Positions 56,772 to 64,000 of a stretch of DNA of 64,000 bases are shown in pieces. Every line of letters begins with the position of its first letter. Within the stretch, counting starts at the first letter, position 1. Below the pieces are notes generated by a model. It had not been told where the DNA came from. It did no database searches and saw nothing but the letters and a program-made list of their open reading frames with translations. The position numbers were made by a program, and so were the translations under genes. The stretch spans positions 50,342,212 through 50,406,211 of the forward strand of contig QVOM02000112.1 in NCBI GenBank assembly GCA_003586115.2, given 5' to 3'. The stretch is from Salvator merianae. Taxonomy: Eukaryota; Chordata; Lepidosauria; Squamata; Teiidae.

Positions 56772-59700
56772 AAGGTATCTGCATAGAAATACAGTATGCG
56801 TGTGTTGAGGGCAAACTGGTGATTATGGGCCATCTGGGGATCGGAAGCAAAATTCTTCCCTCTTTAGAGGGCAGGGATCAGAACTGAACATAATTAAAAT
56901 ATGTAGTAATTTTTTTCTTTCTATTGTAAGTGTGGAATGTGGCCTAACAACTCCTCTAATAGTTAGTCTCTGCATAAAGACACTGCTAGGTTTAGATTAC
57001 ATAAAAAACAGCCTGAAAGCCAGTCTTTTGGGTCACCTTTCATTATTCCAATGCAAATGAAACTCACACAGAAGCATTCAGCCTCCTATCTAGCATTCAG
57101 GGATCCCCAGACTGGATCTGTGGCCCATCTAATCCATTTAGTTCTCAACCAGTTTTATACAAAGAGGCCACTAGCAGAATACAGCTTGCCCTCCCTCCTT
57201 TTTGTGGCTGGACTATAGAAAGCACTCTGGAGTGCCTGGATTCAAGTCCAACTTCTCTCTTCTAAATAAACTGCTTACTAGATCTGTAGCCTATCCAAAG
57301 CTTTGCCTTCTCAAGCATATATCAAATAAATATCAAAGCATAGTTTTATGACAGCAAATAATTTGAAAATAACTGTCTTCTCAATCTTTTTACAGGACTT
57401 TTATAAAGGCTTTGTAAGCTATCTTCAGAACAAAGCAGGCCTTTAGTGTGTACACTATGAAATAACAAACAAGGTTGCACCAGTGGAGCCTCACAAGGCT
57501 GCCTTGAAACTTAGGACAGCTACCGTCACTTAGCTGCTTTCTTACAAGTAGTGCAATAATGTTCTGGAAATACATTCCACCTAGTAATAAAAAAAACAAT
57601 TTAGACAGAGGGGCCTTCCTTATTAATGGGGTTTTCATTCTCTCCTTATTATTGTCATGATAAATCTATATTTTGGAACCTGATAGGTATTGGTAATTCT
57701 AAATGATCTAGGAAGTGAACCACCAGGGTTAGGAGGACAGGAAGCTATTAACTTCAAACAAAGAACACAATACAAATTCAAGTATACAAAAGAAAAGCCT
57801 ATTTCTTTTTCATGAGTACCGAGTTAACATAAAATGATGCATCCTGCAATCCAAGCCAAGAAATTCCAAAGTCCTTAAAAGCAATCTTTGGCATCAAAAA
57901 GTGACATCATAGATGGGTTCAATAAGCAAGGGTGACATCAGTCACAGAATAGACCCGACACCCTCTCCAAAAGAAGTTTCACATTTTCCAATTAGCAATT
58001 CCACTAGTAAGCAGGGGTCACCACTAGGTGCTTTTCCTGGTGCCTAAGTCATCTGAATCCTGAACTATCAGGATTCCCAACTATTACTGTTGGGAAAAGC
58101 AACAACCAAAGAGAGTCGTATATATGCCATGTATTCAAAATTCCAAATCTGTCCATAGGCACAAGAAGGTTGGCAACCTGTGCTGTATAAGACAATGCAT
58201 GACCCTTGCCAAAATGTAGTTTTGTTGTCATAAACTATTTATCCTGATAGCCAGATAATATTTGTTTAAAAAAACTGAAAAGCATATCTGACCCTGAAAA
58301 TCAAAAAAAAAATTCTTGCAGGCATAAAATATCAACAAGAACACCTATATTTGGTCTGTTATGTTAAACACAAAAAGCACAGAAGTGCTGGCAGCATGTA
58401 AAAAACGACTGCCCAGCAAACATTTTGCATATTCTTAACATTACTACACCAACCAAGAGAAGTTTAAGGCTACAGAATGCAACTACTGGAATGGGGAGTG
58501 GCTTTTATGTTGAAATGTTAAGACCCCTAAGAATACATCAAAATGAGCACTTAGACCAACCTTACCAGTGATAAACTACGTTCCCTGAAGAGTGAAATCT
58601 CACGACTAGCTTAAAGCTTGGTTAACATGAACAGCAGCTGAAGTAGTAAATCTGTCCCTTGGCTGTATCAGGTTACATATAGTGAAATGCATCTTGCCGA
58701 AAAGGAACTGGACATACAGAAAACTGGCATTGAGATAGCTGCAGACGAACCATCTTAATGATATCTAGTCTTCAGGGTTGTATATAAAAGACTAGTTGTC
58801 CAAAAGACTAGTTGACCAACCTGTAGTCCAAAGTGGTACAGTCACAAAAAAGGCTTACTATGCAATCTGCCTTAGAATCAAAGCTAGGGGGGGCATTGTA
58901 CTATGACCATACTTCCTCTTGGAGAAGACCAGGACACCGCTTAGATACAAGAAAGTTCACAAAAATATTATATTCGTATGTTCTCTGGGTTGCTATTCTC
59001 CAGGAAGGACTTAATACTTACCCCAGGAATGTATCTGCCATGGCACAAATGCCACATACTATAAGGCTGGCATTGCACAGTTGACTGATGCAGATGGGAA
59101 TGTCAAACAGAGTGCACTCCTCCTGTAGTGGACATGTCAGTGAAAAAACATTTTACCTATTGCACAATATGGAATCCAAAAGCAACAGCCATAACCTTGT
59201 TGCTAACGGACAACATTATCCATACTAAGCGGTCATCTGTAGTCATGTACAGCCTTAGCATATGCTCAGCGTTAAGGATAAGTAACCTGTGACCCTTTAA
59301 ATACTGCTAGACTCCAATCCCCATCAGCCCCAGCTTGCACGGCCAAGAGGACTGTGCTCCAACAACATTTGGAGGAAACCACCCACGACCTTCAATGGAG
59401 AAGATCTACACTACCATACAGAAAAGGAGGAAGGATCCTAGAGCTAAAACATGCATACTTTGCATGCTTCTAGAGCTAAAACATGCATCCTTTGCATGCT
59501 TTCCAACTGTCACAGCCATAGCAGAAAAAAAGACAAGATGGTCAATATATCACCACACCCAGCAGGACAGATCCTGGATCCAATCTTCTTCTCCCTTTCC
59601 CTTATGCTGTAAGACAGGAATGGCTATCCAGTGCATAATCCAATGCATTTATCTCAGACACAAGTCTGTCTTGTTCATTTGTTCTTAGCTTCACATGGGT

Positions 59701-60660
59701 GCAAAAGAGGACTAACATTTTGTAGTTCTTCAGCTACTATTAAACATGCTTACTACTTTCCCTAGCTTGACCACTTATTTTAGCCCCCCTCTCCATGGGC
59801 AATAGCCATTACGGCTTCACAAGTTCCAAACTATAAATGAACAAATACATCCCAAGGTAGTTGTAAAAGTGACATCTCAGAATGATAGAGATGAATATGT
59901 GTATCCTAGAGCAGTTAAGGCTATGTCCACATGTACCAAAACAAGCACCTTAGAGACAGCAATGAATGGTCCTTGTATTATTATCCCATCTCTATTCTGG
60001 CTTTTCTAGCCTAAAATGTTCTAGCCAAAGTGTCCTTTTTTTACTGCGTATGGATACAGCCTTAGTCATTGGCACTGGCTTATAGACAGGTGTGCGACTC
60101 ACACACACTCATATTCTCACGGTGAAAAATGCTCAAACCATGATATACATGTTACAACATTTTAACAACAAAGCCTTCCTCTACACTGACTTTCACTGAA
60201 CCTGTTACTCCCAAGGTGACTTAAGATCTATGTCTCTTTCCTGTGTACTATGTACATCTCTTAACTCACTTAGAAGCACAAACTGAAGCAAAGTCTCACA
60301 GCAAAAACTTCTCAGATAGCACTTAATTCTCTGAACAGTCTCACACAGAACTAAGTTACATCCACGGAGGATGCCTTCAGATATAGCATATCACATTTGT
60401 ATGTGTGCACATAATAAATAAATAAATAAGATAGACAAGTTAAAAGGATATTGTGCTTTCCACTTTTGAAAACGATTCCAAAGCATTCACCATCCCAGTA
60501 TTAAAACTACCTCTGCCAACGATTTTCAGACAGCATAAAATTCTAAGGATACATAGATGAGCGCTAAACCGAAAGGACTGTAATAACCGGAGACACCACC
60601 ACCTCATGGCACAGTCGCCCCTCCTTTTCTTACAACACCGAACATACTCGTGCAAAACAG
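56772..60660. other. Non-coding stretch
   Basis: Almost 4 kb without a supported gene. A 32-bp tandem duplication lies at 59438-59501. At 59310-59345 'gactccaatccccatcagccccag' (core 'ccatcagccccag') is a phrase common in squamate dispersed repeats of a family I cannot name. Confidence 0.5.
59438..59501. repeat. 32-bp tandem duplication
   Basis: Unit ctagagctaaaacatgcat plus mctttgcatgctt, two adjacent copies with one difference (a or c). Each copy contains the near-palindrome 'catgcatactttgcatg'. Confidence 0.95.
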
Positions 60661-60930
60661 CATCGCAAAGGAACAGAGAGCAAAATGTACGCTTCCCACA
60701 GCCCTGAGGGGCAGGCAGGAGAGGCCATAATGAACAACCGCAGGCTCAAGGTTTGTGCAAAGCAAACGCTTCAGCAGGGCAAGGGCAACCCCTGCACTGA
60801 ATTTTTTAAAAGGAGGGATCTTAAAGTAGCACCGTCAGTCGCATACAGGGAGCACGACTTGAGAGAGCCAGCGAGATTCTTCTTCAGTACTCCCACAACA
60901 CGGAGGCGACTGAAGGGAGGGAATTACAGG

Positions 60931-60955
60931 AAGAAGAAGAAGAAGAAGAAGAAGA
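60931..60955. repeat. (AAG)n microsatellite
   Basis: About eight AAG units in purine-rich DNA upstream of the CpG island. On the plus strand it encodes a Lys run within a chance frame. Confidence 0.95.
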
Positions 60956-61390
60956 GCTTCTCCTCTCCGCATCCCCGCTGTAAAGACAACAGCGCTCACA
61001 ATGCAGTGTGATGGAGACAAGGGGAGGGGGGGAATTCTGACTAAACCACTAGGTTACAGACACAGACAGGGAAAAGAAGAGGGGTGGGAAAGGAAGTTGG
61101 CAGCTTGAGCAAGGATCCTAAAGGGAGGGGGGAGGAGGCGAGACGCTGGAGGAAGCGGCTGCCGCAGAAAGAGGTCTGCATGAAGGGGTCTGGATGGAAG
61201 ACATAAAGGAAGGGGGGAAACCCTGGAGGAGGGAGGAGGAGAAACAGGCTGAGCTCAGCCCCCAACCAAGCCACACTGGCAGAAAAGGCAAAGCAGGGCC
61301 GTCAGCACGGTGCCAAGAAGAGACGAAAACCATTCAAGGGCTCTTCATAACGAGAGATGAGAAGAGAAGGAACCCGCATCCCCCAGCTGC
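60956..61390. other. Purine-rich shoulder of the CpG island
   Basis: G+A-rich plus strand (for example 'gggaggggggaggaggcg' at 61121) with overlapping chance frames. It may be proximal promoter or 5' intron of a leftward gene. No defined element is identified. Confidence 0.5.
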
Positions 61391-61394
61391 CCGC

Positions 61395-62480
61395 CCCCCT
61401 GCACACACACACACACCATTTTCCTGCTAAAGCAGCGCAAACAAACCTGCCTCCTCAGTCGCCTCGTCTTCGCGCCCCTCGGCTCTGCTCCTACTCGGAG
61501 CCGCGACAGCCACGATCAGCTTCTCCCGCCGCAGGGAGCAGCAGTAGCGGCGGCGGCACTTTCCCTCGGCCTCAGCTACCGCAACCGGGGCAGCCTTCTC
61601 TGTCACTGCGGCGGCGAAGACGGCGGCAAAGGCGAACCCTATCGGGGGAGCGCCGGGCTCCGGCGGCGCAGGAGGACGTCTCTCGCCTGGTGTGCGGCAG
61701 CGGCAGAGCCAGCTGTCTCGAGGGAGCGTGTGGGCGCAGGAGCCGCGGCTGCCTCCGTGCCTCTCCCCGTGAGCGCTCTCTCGCCTGTGTGTATGAATGA
61801 AGGAGGCGAGCGGCCGTGGCGGTGGTGCTGATGGGGTTGGTCGGTGCGCGCTCCCAGCATCCGCTACTTCCTGTGCAACGACAGTTCAGTTCCTCCTCCC
61901 GGGCCACTGGCGGCGGGGGCAGCAGGAAAGCTGTGTGGCCGCCGCCGGCGACAGAAGAAAAGCTCCTTCAGTCAAGGCTGCCTTCTCAGCAGCGCCGCCG
62001 CCGCCGCTGCTCCCTCGGGGGCCCGAAGCACATCCGGCTCGTAGCTTTGCAGCTGAGGGCTGAAAGGGGATCCCGGCACAGGCATGGCACCTGCCGGCAT
62101 CTCTTCTTCCTCTTTGCAGAATCGCCTTTCGTCGCTGGGATCCAGACTGGGGAAGCAGCGGCCTTTGCGGTACTTTCTATCCCAGCTCCGAGGGGAGCGG
62201 CAGCAGGAGGGGAAGCATTGTGTCCCTCGCAGGCCGACAGCTGACGCCGACAACACGTGCTCCCAGCCTTAGGCCCGACAGGGTCTCCCTGAACAGGGCG
62301 CAAGGTTTTCTTGGGGTGCCCTCCAAGAAGCATCCTTCACCTGCCGCTCCGTTGCTTGTGAATGCAGATGGGGAGCCAGCGCAGAAGGGTGTGAGATCGA
62401 TTCCGCTAGCTCCTGTCGCCTTGAGCGCCGCAGCGGTGGCAGTGTGGTGCGGCCGCTGGAGACCTGGACTAGGCCCTGCG
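61395..62480. promoter_or_regulatory. CpG island, likely promoter and first exon
   Basis: About 1.1 kb of GC-rich, CpG-dense DNA in an AT-rich, CpG-poor window, with repeated 'cggcggcgg' and 'gccgccgcc' words (for example 61547-61560 and 61994-62010) and no transposon in it. No TATA box stands out, as is usual for CpG promoters. Frames are open on both strands but rich in Arg, Ser and Ala, as chance GC-rich frames are, so the exon is probably 5' UTR. On the minus strand a donor-like 'gaggcag|gtttgt' occurs at 61447/61446, which would send the gene leftward across the window. On the plus strand 'cttcttcctctttgcag' before 62120 resembles an acceptor, and a Kozak-like accATGg lies at 62489. Direction and gene identity are unresolved; a bidirectional promoter is possible. 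Confidence 0.75.
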
Positions 62481-64000
62481 AGACCACCATGGTTGATATT
62501 TTCACTCGGCAATGGAATGGACCCTGGTCTAGTCACTGCCTCTCTGCTTGCTCTACCTCACATGATCGTTGGAATGATAAAATAGAGGGAAGCGGAATAG
62601 TATTTGCTACCTTGGGCTCTTTAGGAGAAAAACACGATCTAATGTAGAAGTATAAATACTGAAAACAGTTCCAGTTTTAGGGTGCGTGTCCTTAAAACAG
62701 GTGTGAACAAGCAAAGTAGTAGAGTTGGACTTTAGGGACCCACTCTTCTCTTCTCTACAGATGCATTCACACCTAAGTTTTGATGCAGCTTCAGTTCACT
62801 TTCAGACAATACAGCATAGGGCAGGCTGTTTTTGGGAGTCATTATCTAACTCAGAAAAAACATATTTAGATTAAATAATGTGGAAAGAAAATGACTAATC
62901 GCTTTGCCATATGTTCTCTCATTCTGAAAGTGGACTAAAACTGGATTAAAGTGTAGGTGTGAATGAAGGCTATGTGAGTGAACCGGTGCAATTGTTGTTG
63001 GGCAATGAGTGTTCATATCTCCACTCAGTTGAAGCCTACTGGGGCCCTGAGGCCAAATATTCAATCTAGTTTATCTCACGGTGTTATGCTGAGGATAAAC
63101 TGGAGAGGAGAAGAGCCATATCTACTTTCTTTAACTCCTTGGAGAAAAACCAGGACATAAATGCATAAGTAAAATGTTCTGTATGTTAAGTGTACTGGAA
63201 CACACCCATTTGTGCTTTTAAGCTCATAGCCCCCCCATATGCAGCCATTGTCCACCTTACATTTTATGTAAGGCATGGATTCTTGCTGTCCTACTAAACA
63301 GCTCATACACAGGTTTACGAATGCATTTGCTTGTATTTATATAATTGATTTATATAAAATAATTAGTTTGGTATACAAACTACATTGGGTTTGGGCATAG
63401 AATAATAGAATGTGTTCTTATGAACAGAACAGAAACTGTTGACAGATTTGTGAATAAAAATCTCCAATATGTTTTTTTTTAACTATCTCATTTAAAATCC
63501 AAACATTGTGCTCATCCCAGAAATGCAACGTTAATATGAATATTCATCCTAATCCAGAAACTGCAGCATTTTGCTATAGATTCTTATTCTATCAAATAAA
63601 TGTCATATTTTTTGTAAAATAAAATAAAAAATAGTTCAAAGCAGTATTTTGAGTTGTTTCTTTGAACTCATTTCTGTTGTTTGTGTGTGATGGTAAATGT
63701 AGGTCCATTGTTTGCCAAACCAGCACTTTTGTTTTGCCAGGCAGATTGTAACTGTTCTATTAATTTGGTCAAATAACTAGACAGTGGTTTACTATTAGTG
63801 ATTTGGGCGGAGGTTTGCAGAGTTGCAAACAGGAAACCAAGTTAGTTCTCTTATCATCTTGTCTGGTGATAAAATTTCTCATTGTTCCTCCAGACGATAG
63901 TAGCTACTGCTTTTTAATAATGAACCCAAATTTATTCCCAGTAGTAAATATAAGGCAATCTTCATCACCTTAATGTTTTCTGTTATTGTTCCAACTAACT
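62481..64000. other. Non-coding flank right of the CpG island
   Basis: Composition returns quickly to AT-rich. No gene or clear repeat is recognised. 62760-62960 has 'gcattcacacctaag' and 'gtgaatgaaggc' phrases that may mark a decayed small palindromic element. Confidence 0.45.

Noticed and set aside
61357..62585. Many overlapping 60-147 residue frames in the GC-rich block
   Set aside because: They are Arg/Ser/Ala/Pro-rich on both strands and in several phases, as expected when stop codons are rare in GC-rich DNA. None shows a domain.
62444..62647. Kozak-like accATGg at 62489 as the start of a real protein
   Set aside because: The frame gives only about 50 residues with no recognisable content and ends without a donor-like site that I could defend.

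Overview
The window is AT-rich vertebrate DNA, most likely from a squamate reptile (lizard or snake). The best clue is a recurrent tRNA-headed SINE whose 3' half resembles the end of a Bov-B LINE, the layout of the Sauria SINE family. Around it lie decayed L2, CR1 and L1 LINE pieces, a DIRS-type retrotransposon remnant and many small inverted-repeat DNA elements. I found no intact protein-coding gene. Nearly every open frame is short and either random or inside a repeat.

Layout. 1-9 kb: a palindromic repeat at 1.9 kb beside an unassigned open frame, a long hairpin MITE at 3.2 kb, two Sauria-type SINEs (4.4 and 6.6 kb) and two L2 3' ends (7.9-8.6 kb), one with a reversed CR1 end inside it. 9-15.4 kb: MITEs, an L2 reverse transcriptase scrap, a 1.4 kb L1 ORF2 tail, an L2 3' end split by a SINE, and a MITE fused to a CR1 end. 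15.4-32 kb: sparse, apart from three L1 fragments (18.9-22.2 kb), a tRNA-type SINE and a MITE at 27.7 kb. 32-44 kb: an L2 end running into a GAAA/GA microsatellite, then the densest MITE cluster, including a CpG-rich 577-bp element with perfect terminal repeats nested in a CR1 end at 37 kb. 44-48 kb: the longest CR1 fragment, and a SINE interrupted by an inverted copy of sequence lying 2.5 kb away. 50.6-54.2 kb: an 872-bp terminal-inverted-repeat element directly beside a 2.6 kb DIRS-type remnant with recognisable RNase H and tyrosine recombinase relics. 54-60.6 kb: mostly unremarkable, with two hairpin MITEs at 56 kb. 61.4-62.5 kb: a strong CpG island, the likely promoter and first exon of a gene whose remaining exons I cannot identify.

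The simplest reading is a promoter at the right with a long intron or intergenic desert to its left. If the gene runs leftward, most of the window is its first intron. No operon-like logic applies. What the window shows best is successive transposition: SINE into L2, MITE into CR1, CR1 into L2, TIR element beside DIRS, and a locally templated insertion into a SINE. Family names come from reading motifs by eye; no database comparison was made.
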